Part shown: positions 27,335-35,467 of the stretch, one piece after another
Layout of the letters: the number at the start of each line of letters is the position of its first letter
Numbering within the stretch: the first letter of the stretch is position 1
Assembly (NCBI RefSeq): GCF_004353505.1
Contig: NZ_SMNQ01000001.1
Location: 930,001 to 994,000 of the forward strand
Direction: 5' to 3'
Source of the DNA: Streptomyces sp. WAC05374
Lineage (GTDB): Bacteria; Actinomycetota; Actinomycetes; Streptomycetales; Streptomycetaceae
Length of the DNA: 64,000 bases
Program-made: the position numbers and the translations under genes
The notes under the pieces: model-generated
Seen by the model: the letters and a program-made list of their open reading frames with translations, nothing else
Told to the model about the DNA's origin: nothing
The model's database searches: none

Positions 27335-29026
27335 ATGCTCACAGCACCGGCCAACGACGGCCTCTCGCAGCACCTCACGCACCGGTCCGCCCACCCCTGG
27401 TGGCGTGACGCGGTGATCTATCAGGTGTACGTCCGCAGCTTCCTGGACAGCACCGGCGACGGCATCGGCGACCTCGCCGGGGTCAGGGCCGGCCTGCCGT
27501 ACCTGAAGAAGCTCGGCGTCGACGGCATCTGGCTGAGCCCCTTCTACCCGTCACCGCAGGCCGACCACGGCTACGACGTCGCCGACTACTGCGACGTGGA
27601 CCCCGTCTTCGGCGACCTGGACGAGTTCGGCCGCCTGGTGGCCGACGCCCACCGGCTCGGCATCAAGGTGCTGCTGGACATCGTCCCCAACCACTGCTCC
27701 AGCGAGCACGCCTGGTTCCGCGAGGCGCTCGCCGCCGGACCGGGCAGCGAGGCCCGCGCCCGGTTCCACTTCGCCGAGGGCCGCGGCCCCGGCGGGGACG
27801 TGCCGCCCAACAACTGGCACGCCATGTTCGGCGGCCCGGCCTGGAGCCGGGTCACCGAGCCGGACGGCACCCCCGGCCAGTGGTACCTGCACATGTTCAC
27901 GCCCGAGCAGCCCGACCTGAACTGGCGCAACCCCGAGGTGGGCGCCCACTTCGAGCACGTCCTGCGGTTCTGGCTGGACCGGGGCGTGGACGGATTCCGC
28001 ATCGACGTGGCCGCCGGGCTGTTCAAGCACCCCGACCTGCCGGACTCCCCCGACCCCGAGGCCGACGCCCGCACCCGCGACTCCGTCAACCCGCTCGCCT
28101 GGAACCAGCCCGAGGTGCACGACGTGTGGCGCCACTGGCGCGCGGTGTGCGAGGAGTACACGGACCGTGACGGCCGCGACCGGCTGCTCGTCGGCGAGGT
28201 CTCCGTACCCAGCGCCCGTGAGCACGCCAAGTACGTCCGACCCGACGAGCTGCACCAGGCGTTCTTCTTCGACCTGCTGAGCGCCCCCTGGGGCGCGGAC
28301 AGCTTCCGTACGGTCATCGACGACGCGATCCGCGACATCGCCGGCACCGGCTCCACCGTCACCTGGGTGCTCAACAACCACGACCAGGTGCGCACGGTGA
28401 CCCGGTACGGCGAGTCCGGAACCGAGGGCAGCGGCCTGGGCGCCGCCCGGGCACGGGCCGCCGCGCTGCTGATGCTGGCGCTGCCCGGCGCCGCGTACAT
28501 CTACCAGGGCGAGGAGCTGGGCCTGCCGGAGGTCGTGGACCTGCCGGACGAGGTGCTCACCGACCCGATCTTCCGGCGCACCGGCAGCCGGGCCCGCATC
28601 CGCGACGGGTGCCGTGTGCCGCTGCCCTGGTCGGGGCACGCCTCGCCGTTCGGGTTCAGCACGGGCGCGGAGAGCGCCAAGCCGTGGCTGCCGCAGCCCG
28701 GCTGGTTCGCCGAGCACGCCACCGACCGGGCGCTCGCCGACACGCGCTCGTTCTGGCACCTGTACCGCGAGGGCCTGCAACTGCGGCGCGGGCTGCCGCA
28801 GTTGGGCGAGGGCACCCTGCGCTGGCTGGAGTCACCGCCCGGTGTCCTGGCCTTCGAACGCGGCGACGGCCTCGTCTGCGCCGTCAACTTCACCGCCGAC
28901 CCGGTGCCCGCGCCGGTCTCCGGCGCCCCCCTGCTGTCCAGCGGCCCTTGCCCGGCCGGCGTACTGCCCGGTTCCACCGCCGCCTGGTGGACCGGTGACC
29001 ACACCACCTCGGAGGTATCACGATGA
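27335..29026 (+). CDS. GH13 alpha-glucosidase
   Basis: A 563-residue cytoplasmic (no signal) GH13 enzyme with the oligo-1,6-/alpha-1,4-glucosidase layout: AVIYQVYVRSFLDSTGDGIGD, LDIVPNHCS, nucleophile D224 in GFRIDVAAG, acid/base E288 in LVGEVSVP and D350 in LNNHDQVR. It would cleave imported alpha-glucosides to glucose. GTG at 27332 and ATG at 27335 are adjacent; ATG is preferred but the ribosome site is weak. Its stop overlaps the start of the binding lipoprotein gene (ATGA), tying uptake and hydrolysis together. Confidence 0.93.
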   Translation: MLTAPANDGLSQHLTHRSAHPWWRDAVIYQVYVRSFLDSTGDGIGDLAGVRAGLPYLKKLGVDGIWLSPFYPSPQADHGYDVADYCDVDPVFGDLDEFGRLVADAHRLGIKVLLDIVPNHCSSEHAWFREALAAGPGSEARARFHFAEGRGPGGDVPPNNWHAMFGGPAWSRVTEPDGTPGQWYLHMFTPEQPDLNWRNPEVGAHFEHVLRFWLDRGVDGFRIDVAAGLFKHPDLPDSPDPEADARTRDSVNPLAWNQPEVHDVWRHWRAVCEEYTDRDGRDRLLVGEVSVPSAREHAKYVRPDELHQAFFFDLLSAPWGADSFRTVIDDAIRDIAGTGSTVTWVLNNHDQVRTVTRYGESGTEGSGLGAARARAAALLMLALPGAAYIYQGEELGLPEVVDLPDEVLTDPIFRRTGSRARIRDGCRVPLPWSGHASPFGFSTGAESAKPWLPQPGWFAEHATDRALADTRSFWHLYREGLQLRRGLPQLGEGTLRWLESPPGVLAFERGDGLVCAVNFTADPVPAPVSGAPLLSSGPCPAGVLPGSTAAWWTGDHTTSEVSR

Positions 29027-30348
29027 TGACACGACGACGGATGGCGATGGCGTGCTGTTCGGCGCTGACCCTGGCCCTCGGGGCGACCGCCTGCGGCGGC
29101 GGCCCGGTGAGCGCGGGCGGCGGAACGAAGGAGCTCAGCGGCCAGACCCTCAACGTGGCCGGTGTCTGGTCCGGCGCCGAGCAGAAGAACTTCCAGAAGG
29201 TGCTGGACGCCTTCACCGAGAAGACCGGCGCCAAGACCCAGTTCACCTCGACCGGCGACAACGTCTCCACGGTCGTCGGCAGCAAGATCGAGGGCGGCAA
29301 CGCCCCCGACGTGGTGATGGTCCCGCAGGTCGGCGTGCTCCAGCAGTTCGCCAAGAAGGGCTGGCTCAAGCCTCTCCCGGACCGCACCATCAACGCCGTC
29401 CACACCAACTTCGCGCCCGTCTGGACGAAGTACGGCTCGGTCGACGGCAAGCTGTACGGCCTGTACTTCAAGGCCGCCCACAAGTCGACGGTCTGGTACA
29501 GCCCCGAGGCCTTCGAACAGGCGGGCGTCACGGCACCGGCGACGTACGAGCAGATGCTCACGACCGGGCAGGCCGTCTCCGACTCGGGCCTGCCGGCCTT
29601 CGCGGTCGCCGGTGAGGACGGCTGGACGCTCACGGACTGGTTCGAGAACATCTACCTCTCGCAGGCCGGCCCCGAGAAGTACGACAAGCTCGCCCAGCAC
29701 GAGATCAAGTGGACCGACCCGACCGTGGTGAAGGCCCTCACCACCCTGGGGAAGCTGTTCTCCGACCAGAAGCTGATCGCGGGCGGCCAGAAGGGCGCGC
29801 TCGGCACCGACTTCCCCGGCTCCGTCGAGAAGGTCTTCGGCCCCGACCCCGAGGCCGGCATGGTGTACGAGGGCGACTTCGTCGCCGGCATAGCCAAGGA
29901 CCAGTTCGGCAAGACCATCGGCAAGGACGCGGCCTTCTTCCCCTTCCCGGCGGTCGCGGGCGGCAAGGCCCCCGTCGTCAGCGGCGGTGACGCGGCCGTC
30001 GTCCTCAAGGACGGCAAGAACCAGAAGGCCGCGGACGCGTTCCTCGCCTACCTCGCGACGCCCGAGGCGGCCGCCGTGTGGGCGGAGGCGGGCGGGTTCC
30101 TGTCCCCGAACAGGAAGCTGGACCTCGGCTCCTACGGTGACGACACGCTGCGCAAGACGGCCAAGTCCCTGATCGACGCCGGTGACTCCGTGCGCTTCGA
30201 CATGTCCGACCAGGCACCGGCCTCCTTCGGCGGCACCAAGGGCGTCGGCGAGTGGAAGCTGCTCCAGGACTTCCTGCGCGACCCGTCCGACCCGGCGGCC
30301 ACCGCGGCGGCGCTCGAGGCCGCGGCGGCCAAGGCGTACAAGGGCTGA
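29023..30348 (+). CDS. Alpha-glucoside-binding lipoprotein of an ABC importer
   Basis: A 441-residue family-1 binding protein with an Arg-rich n-region and lipobox ending at C24 (LGATACGG). The pattern TGDNVSTVVGSKIEGGNAPDVVMVPQ and LYGLYFKAAHKSTVWYSPEAF resembles AglE-type alpha-glucoside receptors. It overlaps the glucosidase stop by 4 bp, with GGAGG 8 bp upstream. The first permease gene follows after 5 bp. It captures oligosaccharide outside the membrane for the permease pair downstream. Confidence 0.92.
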   Translation: MMTRRRMAMACCSALTLALGATACGGGPVSAGGGTKELSGQTLNVAGVWSGAEQKNFQKVLDAFTEKTGAKTQFTSTGDNVSTVVGSKIEGGNAPDVVMVPQVGVLQQFAKKGWLKPLPDRTINAVHTNFAPVWTKYGSVDGKLYGLYFKAAHKSTVWYSPEAFEQAGVTAPATYEQMLTTGQAVSDSGLPAFAVAGEDGWTLTDWFENIYLSQAGPEKYDKLAQHEIKWTDPTVVKALTTLGKLFSDQKLIAGGQKGALGTDFPGSVEKVFGPDPEAGMVYEGDFVAGIAKDQFGKTIGKDAAFFPFPAVAGGKAPVVSGGDAAVVLKDGKNQKAADAFLAYLATPEAAAVWAEAGGFLSPNRKLDLGSYGDDTLRKTAKSLIDAGDSVRFDMSDQAPASFGGTKGVGEWKLLQDFLRDPSDPAATAAALEAAAAKAYKG

Positions 30349-30353
30349 CCACC

Positions 30354-31685
30354 ATGACCACCCTCACCACTCCCGTGGGGGCCGCGAGTCCCCGGCGGCG
30401 CGCACAGCGCCGCCGGCGGACCATCGCCGTGGCCTTCGTCCTGCCGGCGCTGCTGCTCCTCGGCGCGCTGGTCGTCTACCCCGTCGTGTTCTCGGTCGGC
30501 CGCAGCTTCTTCGACGCGGCCGGGACCCGGTTCGTCGGCGGCGAGAACTACGCGGAGATGTTCCGCGACCCGGCCACGCTGACCGCCATCCGCAACAGCG
30601 CCATCTGGGTCGTCGTGGCCCCGACACTGCTCACCGGGCTCGGCCTGATCCTGGCCGTGCTGGTGGAGAAGGTCCGCTGGGCCACCGCGTTCAAACTGCT
30701 GCTGTTCATGCCGATGGCCGTCTCCTTCCTGGCGGCGGGCATCATCTTCCGGCTCGCCTACGAGGAGGACCCCGACAAGGGCGTCCTCAACGCGGCGGTC
30801 GTCACCGTGCACGACGCCTTCGAGGACACCTCCTCCTACCCGGCCGCCCGGGCCCGGGACGGGCAGGGCCTGAAGAAGGCCGCCGACGGGTCGTACGGCA
30901 CCGCCGAGGCCGTCTCCCCCGGCGACACCGTGAACCTCGGGTTCGTGGGCGTGCCGCCCAAGGAGGTGCCGGCCGGTGCCGAGAGCGCGTCTTCGGCGAA
31001 GGCCGGTCCGGGCGAGGTGGGCGGTGTCGTCTACCTGGACTTCACGCCCGGCGGCGGGGGGCGGCCGGGCGTGATCGACCCGGCCGAGCGCGGGCTGCCC
31101 GGGATGACCGTGGAGGCGGTCCGGGACGGCGAGGCGGTCGCCACGGCGACCACGGCGGCCGACGGCTCGTTCCGCTTCGCCGGCCTCACGGACGGCTCGT
31201 ACACCGTGCGGCTGCCCGCGGCGAACTTCGCCCCGCCGTACGAGGGCGTCTCCTGGCTCGGTCCCGCCCTGGTCACCCCGGCGATCATCGGCGCGTACCT
31301 GTGGATCTGGACCGGCTTCGCCATGGTGCTCATCGGCGCCGGACTGTCGTCGCTGCCGCGCGACGCGCTGGAGGCGGCCCGGATGGACGGGGCGAGCGAG
31401 TGGCAGGTGTTCCGCCGGATCACCGTGCCGCTGCTGGCGCCCGTGCTGACGGTCGTGTTCGTGACCCTGGTGATCAATGTGATGAAGGTCTTCGACCTCA
31501 TCTACATCATCGCGCCCGGCCCGGTGCAGGAGGACGCCACCGTGCTGGCCACCCAGATGTGGCTGGTCTCCTTCGGCGGCGGCAACAACCAGGGGCTCGG
31601 CAGCGCGCTCGGCGTGCTGCTCCTGCTGCTGGTGATCCCGGCCATGGTCTTCAACGTCCGCCGTTTCCGCAGGAGCCAGTCATGA
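30354..31685 (+). CDS. MalF/AglF-type sugar permease with inserted SdrD_B-like domain
   Basis: A 443-residue permease, about 130 longer than usual. N-terminal helices (IAVAFVLPALLLLGALVVYP and two more) precede an extracytoplasmic insertion from about residue 140. Within it, residues 222-290 match the SdrD_B/Cna-B repeat pattern: VVYLDF, GLPGMTVEAVRDGEAV, TTAADGSFRFAGLTDGSYTVRLP. Then follow the remaining helices and the EAA loop (LEAARMDGASEWQVFRRITVP). E. coli MalF carries its P2 domain, which touches the binding protein, at a comparable place. Start at 30354 is 5 bp after the lipoprotein stop. The next gene overlaps by 4 bp. Confidence 0.92.
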   Translation: MTTLTTPVGAASPRRRAQRRRRTIAVAFVLPALLLLGALVVYPVVFSVGRSFFDAAGTRFVGGENYAEMFRDPATLTAIRNSAIWVVVAPTLLTGLGLILAVLVEKVRWATAFKLLLFMPMAVSFLAAGIIFRLAYEEDPDKGVLNAAVVTVHDAFEDTSSYPAARARDGQGLKKAADGSYGTAEAVSPGDTVNLGFVGVPPKEVPAGAESASSAKAGPGEVGGVVYLDFTPGGGGRPGVIDPAERGLPGMTVEAVRDGEAVATATTAADGSFRFAGLTDGSYTVRLPAANFAPPYEGVSWLGPALVTPAIIGAYLWIWTGFAMVLIGAGLSSLPRDALEAARMDGASEWQVFRRITVPLLAPVLTVVFVTLVINVMKVFDLIYIIAPGPVQEDATVLATQMWLVSFGGGNNQGLGSALGVLLLLLVIPAMVFNVRRFRRSQS

Positions 31686-32605
31686 GCGCGACCGTCACCG
31701 CACCCGAGACGAAGACGTCCGCCCCGCCGGCACCGCCCGCCCGTCCCGCGGCCACCCGGCCGCCGGGCGGCCGGCTGCGCCGGTGGCTGGGCAGCGGGCT
31801 GGTCCAGGCGTTCCTGGCCGTCGTCGGCCTGGTCTGGATCACCCCGGTGGCCGGGCTGCTGCTGTCCTCGCTGCGGTCGGCCAACGACAACGCCGCGAGC
31901 GGCTGGTGGACCGCGCTCACCAGTCCCGCCCAGCTCTCCTTCGACAACTACACGGCGCTGCTGGGCAACGCCGGCATCACCCGGGCCTTCTGGAACACGG
32001 TGCTGATCTCGGTGCCCACGACCGTGCTCGTCGTGGTCGTCGCGGCGCTCGCCGGATACGCCTTCGCCTGGCTGGAGTTCCCCGGCCGGGACTGGATCTT
32101 CCTGCTGGTGGTGGCCCTGCTGGTGGTGCCGGTCCAGGTGGGTCTGCTGCCGGTCGCCAAGCTCTTCGGGCAGCTCGGCCTGTTCGGCACGATCCCGGGC
32201 GTGGTGCTCTTCCACGTGGCGTACGGGCTGCCGTTCGCGATTTTCCTGCTGCGGAACTATTTCGCCGACATCCCGCGTGAAATGCTGGAGGCCGCGCGGA
32301 TGGACGGCGGTGGCGAGTGGCGCATCTTCACGCAACTGGTGCTTCCGGTGGGCCGGCCCGCCCTCGCGAGCCTGGCGATCTTCCAGTTCCTGTGGGTGTG
32401 GAACGACATGCTGGTGGCGCTGCTCTTCGCCGACAGCTCCTCCCAGCCGCTGACGGTGGAACTCCAGTCGCAGGTGCGGCAGTTCGGCAGCAACATCGAC
32501 GTCCTGGCGCCGGGTGCCTTCCTGTCCCTGATCGTGCCGGTGGTGGTCTTCTTCGCCTTCCAGCGGCACTTCGTCCAGGGCGTGATGGCCGGTTCGGTCA
32601 AGTGA
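31682..32605 (+). CDS. MalG/AglG-type sugar permease
   Basis: A 307-residue permease with six helices after a Pro/Ala-rich cytoplasmic N-terminus. The EAA loop is LEAARMDGGGEWRIFTQLVLP. ATGA overlap with the preceding permease. It ends with YFxxGxxxGSVK-like residues (HFVQGVMAGSVK) typical of MalG-type proteins. No ATPase gene follows. In Streptomyces such importers share the ATPase MsiK, so this is the expected layout. A strong hairpin comes 13 bp after the stop. Confidence 0.93.
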   Translation: MSATVTAPETKTSAPPAPPARPAATRPPGGRLRRWLGSGLVQAFLAVVGLVWITPVAGLLLSSLRSANDNAASGWWTALTSPAQLSFDNYTALLGNAGITRAFWNTVLISVPTTVLVVVVAALAGYAFAWLEFPGRDWIFLLVVALLVVPVQVGLLPVAKLFGQLGLFGTIPGVVLFHVAYGLPFAIFLLRNYFADIPREMLEAARMDGGGEWRIFTQLVLPVGRPALASLAIFQFLWVWNDMLVALLFADSSSQPLTVELQSQVRQFGSNIDVLAPGAFLSLIVPVVVFFAFQRHFVQGVMAGSVK

Positions 32606-32618
32606 CGTCACGCGGACG

Positions 32619-32652
32619 GGCGGGGCGCCTCACACGGGGGAGGCGCCCCGCC
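32619..32652. terminator. Strong bidirectional terminator hairpin
   Basis: GGCGGGGCGCCTC (32619-32631) pairs perfectly with GAGGCGCCCCGCC (32640-32652) around an 8-base loop; flanking GGACGG and CCGTCC can extend it. It sits in the 65-bp gap between the permease gene and the convergent acyl-CoA dehydrogenase gene. Confidence 0.8.
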
Positions 32653-32670
32653 ACCCGTCCGGGCGCGCGG

Positions 32671-33906
32671 TCAGCGGATCGGCATGCCCGACAGGGTGCG
32701 GGCGATGACGAGGCGCTGGACCTCGCTCGTGCCCTCGAAGATCGTGTAGATGGCGGCGTCGCGGTGCATCCGCTCCACCGGGTACTCGCGGGTGAAGCCG
32801 TTGCCGCCGAGGATCTGGACGGCCTGGGCCGTGACCTTCTTGGCGACCTCGCTGGCGTACAGCTTCGACATCGAGCCCTCGGCCGAGGTGAACGGCTTGC
32901 CGGTGGTCGCCATCCAGGAGGCGCGCCAGACCAGCAGGCGGGCCGCGTCGATCTGGGTGCGCATGTCGGCGAGCTGGAAGGCGACGCCCTGGTTGTCGAT
33001 GATGGGGCGGCCGAACTGCACGCGCGTCCTGGCGTAGTCGAGGGCCACCTCGTACGCGGCGCGCGCGGTGCCCACGGCCATGGCGCCGACGGCGGGGCGG
33101 GACGCCTCGAAGGTGGCCATGGCGGCGTTCTTGACGCGCTCGCCACCCGGCCCGGCCTTCGCGGCCTTCTCGCGTGCGCGGGCGAGGCGCTCGTCCAGTT
33201 TCTCCTTGCCGCCGAGCAGGCAGGAGCCGGGGACCCGGACGTCCTCGAGGACGACCTCGGCGGTGTGGGAGGCGCGGATGCCGTGCTTCTTGAACTTCTG
33301 CCCCTGGGACAGGCCCGGGGTGCCCGGCGGGACGATGAAGGACGCGTGGCCCTTGGAGCCGAGCCCGGGGTCGACGACCGCGACGACGACGTGGACATTG
33401 GCGATGCCGCCGTTGGTGGCCCAGGTCTTGGTGCCGTTGAGCACCCACTCGTCCTTGGCCTCGTCGTACACGGCGCGCGTGCGCATGGCGGCGACGTCCG
33501 AGCCCGCGTCGGGCTCGGAGGAGCAGAAGGCGGCGACCTTGACGTCGTCGGGGTCGCCGTACATCTGCGGTATCCAGGTGCCGATCTGCTCCTCGGTGCC
33601 GTTGGCGAGGACGCCGACCGCCGCCAGGCCGGTGCCGACGATGGACAGGGCGATGCCGGCGTCGCCCCAGAACAGCTCCTCCATCGTCAGGGGGATGCCG
33701 AGACCGGTGGGGTCGAAGAACTGCTGGGCGTAGAAGTCGAGGGAGTAGATGCCGACCTTGGCGGCCTCCTGGATGATCGGCCAGGGGGTCTCCTCCCGCT
33801 CGTCCCACTCGGAGGCGGCCGGTCGGATCACGTCCTTGGCGAAGCCGTGCAGCCAGTCACGGACCTGCTTCTGGTCGTCGTTGAGTTCAAACGTGAACTC
33901 GGCCAT
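32671..33906 (-). CDS. Acyl-CoA dehydrogenase
   Basis: A 411-residue FAD enzyme that introduces the alpha-beta double bond in acyl-CoA. Signature sequences are AFCSSEPDAGSDVAAMRTRA, TKTWATNGGIANVHVV, and QILGGNGFTREYPVERMHRDA. The catalytic Glu is most likely in IYTIFEGTSEVQRLVI. Start at 33906 follows GGGAGG. It is divergent from a TetR regulator, with several GTAAC/GTTAC half-sites between them, so the TetR protein probably controls it. Chain-length preference cannot be read from sequence alone. Confidence 0.92.
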   Translation of the reverse strand: MAEFTFELNDDQKQVRDWLHGFAKDVIRPAASEWDEREETPWPIIQEAAKVGIYSLDFYAQQFFDPTGLGIPLTMEELFWGDAGIALSIVGTGLAAVGVLANGTEEQIGTWIPQMYGDPDDVKVAAFCSSEPDAGSDVAAMRTRAVYDEAKDEWVLNGTKTWATNGGIANVHVVVAVVDPGLGSKGHASFIVPPGTPGLSQGQKFKKHGIRASHTAEVVLEDVRVPGSCLLGGKEKLDERLARAREKAAKAGPGGERVKNAAMATFEASRPAVGAMAVGTARAAYEVALDYARTRVQFGRPIIDNQGVAFQLADMRTQIDAARLLVWRASWMATTGKPFTSAEGSMSKLYASEVAKKVTAQAVQILGGNGFTREYPVERMHRDAAIYTIFEGTSEVQRLVIARTLSGMPIR

Positions 33907-33921
33907 GTTCCCTCCCGGCGT

Positions 33922-33955
33922 GTTACTTGCGGTAACCGCAGTCTGTTACCGGTAA
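33922..33955. promoter_or_regulatory. Cluster of GTTAC/GTAAC inverted repeats, candidate TetR operator
   Basis: GTTAC-N5-GTAAC (33922-33936), GGTAAC-N8-GTTACC (33931-33950) and the perfect 10-mer TTACCGGTAA (33946-33955) overlap. The cluster begins 16 bp upstream of the acyl-CoA dehydrogenase start, within the 135-bp divergent gap. The position suits repression of both genes by the TetR product. Confidence 0.6.
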
Positions 33956-34041
33956 GTAGCCGCTGTCAACCGGCAGTGCCGAGGGGGCGGGTGTTACGTT
34001 GCGCAGGTCTTAGGGACATCGCACGGGCGGGGAGACACGCT

Positions 34042-34695
34042 ATGGAGACCACACACCGGACCGACCAGCAGCGGTCGGCCGACCAGCGGCGACGCGAGCT
34101 GCTCGAGGCCGCCGACCGCGTGGTCCTCCGCGACGGACCGCAGGCGTCCATGAACGCCATCGCCGCCGAGGCGGGCATCACCAAACCGATCCTCTACCGC
34201 CACTTCGGCGACAAGGGCGGCCTGTACCGCGCGCTCGCCAAGCGCCACACGGACGCCCTGCTGTCCGCCCTCCAGTCGGCGCTCGACGCGCCGGCCGACC
34301 GGCGGGAGCGGGTGGAGGCGACGCTCGACACCTATCTCGCCGCCATCGAGGCCCGCCCGCAGGTGTACCGGTTCCTGATGCACCCGTCGGAGGACGCCGG
34401 CGCCGGCCAGCAGTCGGAGCAGGGTTTCGACATAGGGCGCCATTCGGCGCCGGTCCTGCGCCGCATGGGCGAGGAGCTGGCCCGGGTCATCGCCGAGCGC
34501 GTCGACCTGGGCCCGAACAGCGAGGTGCTGGCCCGGGTCTGGGGCCACGGGATCGTCGGCATGATGCACGCGGCGGGCGACTGGTGGCTCGGCGAACGCC
34601 CTTGTACGCGCGAGGAGTTGGTGCGCGGGCTGGCGGACCTGCTGTGGGGCCGGCTGGAGCAGGTCGACGACAGGACGGGCGGCCCGGGGTTCTGA
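34042..34695 (+). CDS. TetR family transcriptional regulator
   Basis: A 217-residue TetR protein. The N-terminal HTH is residues 14-60 (RRELLEAADRVVLRDG, MNAIAAEAGITKPILYRHFGDKGGLYRAL). The C-terminal ligand domain is residues 75-210. GGGGAG precedes the ATG. It is divergent from the acyl-CoA dehydrogenase gene, which with the operator-like repeats suggests that an acyl-CoA or fatty acid is the effector. That is inference from context. Confidence 0.92.
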   Translation: METTHRTDQQRSADQRRRELLEAADRVVLRDGPQASMNAIAAEAGITKPILYRHFGDKGGLYRALAKRHTDALLSALQSALDAPADRRERVEATLDTYLAAIEARPQVYRFLMHPSEDAGAGQQSEQGFDIGRHSAPVLRRMGEELARVIAERVDLGPNSEVLARVWGHGIVGMMHAAGDWWLGERPCTREELVRGLADLLWGRLEQVDDRTGGPGF

Positions 34696-34720
34696 CGGCG
34701 GGGCCGCCGCGCACCGCCGG

Positions 34721-34740
34721 GGCGTCCGGCGGAGGACGCC
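34721..34740. terminator. Hairpin between convergent tetR-type and def genes
   Basis: GGCGTCC (34721-34727) pairs with GGACGCC (34734-34740), 6-base loop. A second hairpin, CGGCGG-GG-CCGCCG, is just upstream at 34696-34709. The 112-bp gap has no other features. Confidence 0.5.
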
Positions 34741-34807
34741 GCGCAGGGCGCGTGACGTCCGGGGCGCCGCGTGGAGCGCGGGACGACCGGAGGCCCGGGC
34801 GCGGGCG

Positions 34808-35353
34808 TCAGGCGCGGGCGGCCCACTTCGCGCGGCGTGCCGCCCGCAGGGCCTTCGCGCGGCGCCAGCCGGTGAGGCGGTCCGTGTACACCGTGCCGTC
34901 CAGGTGGTCGCACTCGTGCTGGAGGCAGCGGGCGAAGAAACCCGTACCCTCCACCCGCACCGGGGCGCCCAGCAGGTCGACGCCTTCCACGACCGCGCGG
35001 TCGAAACGTTCCGTACCCGCCTCGAGGCCCGGCAGGGACAGGCACCCCTCGGCGCCGCGCACGGTCACCCCGTCCGCCTCCACGAGGCGCGGGTTGACGA
35101 TGTGGCCGAGGTGGCGGACGTCCTCGTCGTCGGGGCAGTCGTAGACGAAGACCCGCGAGGCCACGCCGATCTGGTTGGCCGCGAGGCCGACGCCCTCGGC
35201 GGCGTACATCGTGGCGAACATGTCCTCGATGAGCCGGGCCAGCCGGGGGCCGAAGTCGGTGACGGGCTCGCAGGGGGTGTGCAGGACCGGGTCGCCGAGC
35301 AGGGTCATGGCTCGTACATGGCCGGAACTGCCGGGGATCGGCCGGTTTCGCAT
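34808..35353 (-). CDS. def: Peptide deformylase
   Basis: A 181-residue metalloenzyme that removes the formyl group from nascent protein N-termini. All three motifs are seen: GVGLAANQIG, EGCLSLPG (Cys ligand) and QHECDHLDG (two His ligands and catalytic Glu). It ends in an Arg/Ala-rich tail. Start at 35353 gives the N-terminus MRNRPIPGSSG; a GTG at 35374 would add seven residues. Streptomyces usually have several def genes. The gene is divergent from murT. Confidence 0.93.
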   Translation of the reverse strand: MRNRPIPGSSGHVRAMTLLGDPVLHTPCEPVTDFGPRLARLIEDMFATMYAAEGVGLAANQIGVASRVFVYDCPDDEDVRHLGHIVNPRLVEADGVTVRGAEGCLSLPGLEAGTERFDRAVVEGVDLLGAPVRVEGTGFFARCLQHECDHLDGTVYTDRLTGWRRAKALRAARRAKWAARA

Positions 35354-35467
35354 GGCGTCCAGCGTACGTTCCACCGCCCCGGACGGTTTCAGCAGGTGGC
35401 GCGGTTCGGGCGCCCGGCCGGATCTCGATAGGCTGAGCCCGGACCCACGCTAGGAGGAACAAGGACG

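Noticed and set aside
28501..29700. Minus-strand frame opposite the glucosidase-lipoprotein junction
   Set aside because: It is antisense to two well-supported genes and has low-complexity composition typical of shadow frames.
30182..32605. An 807-codon frame fusing sequence under the first permease to the second permease
   Set aside because: The first permease uses a different, well-supported frame, and the ATGA overlap at 31682 marks the second permease start.
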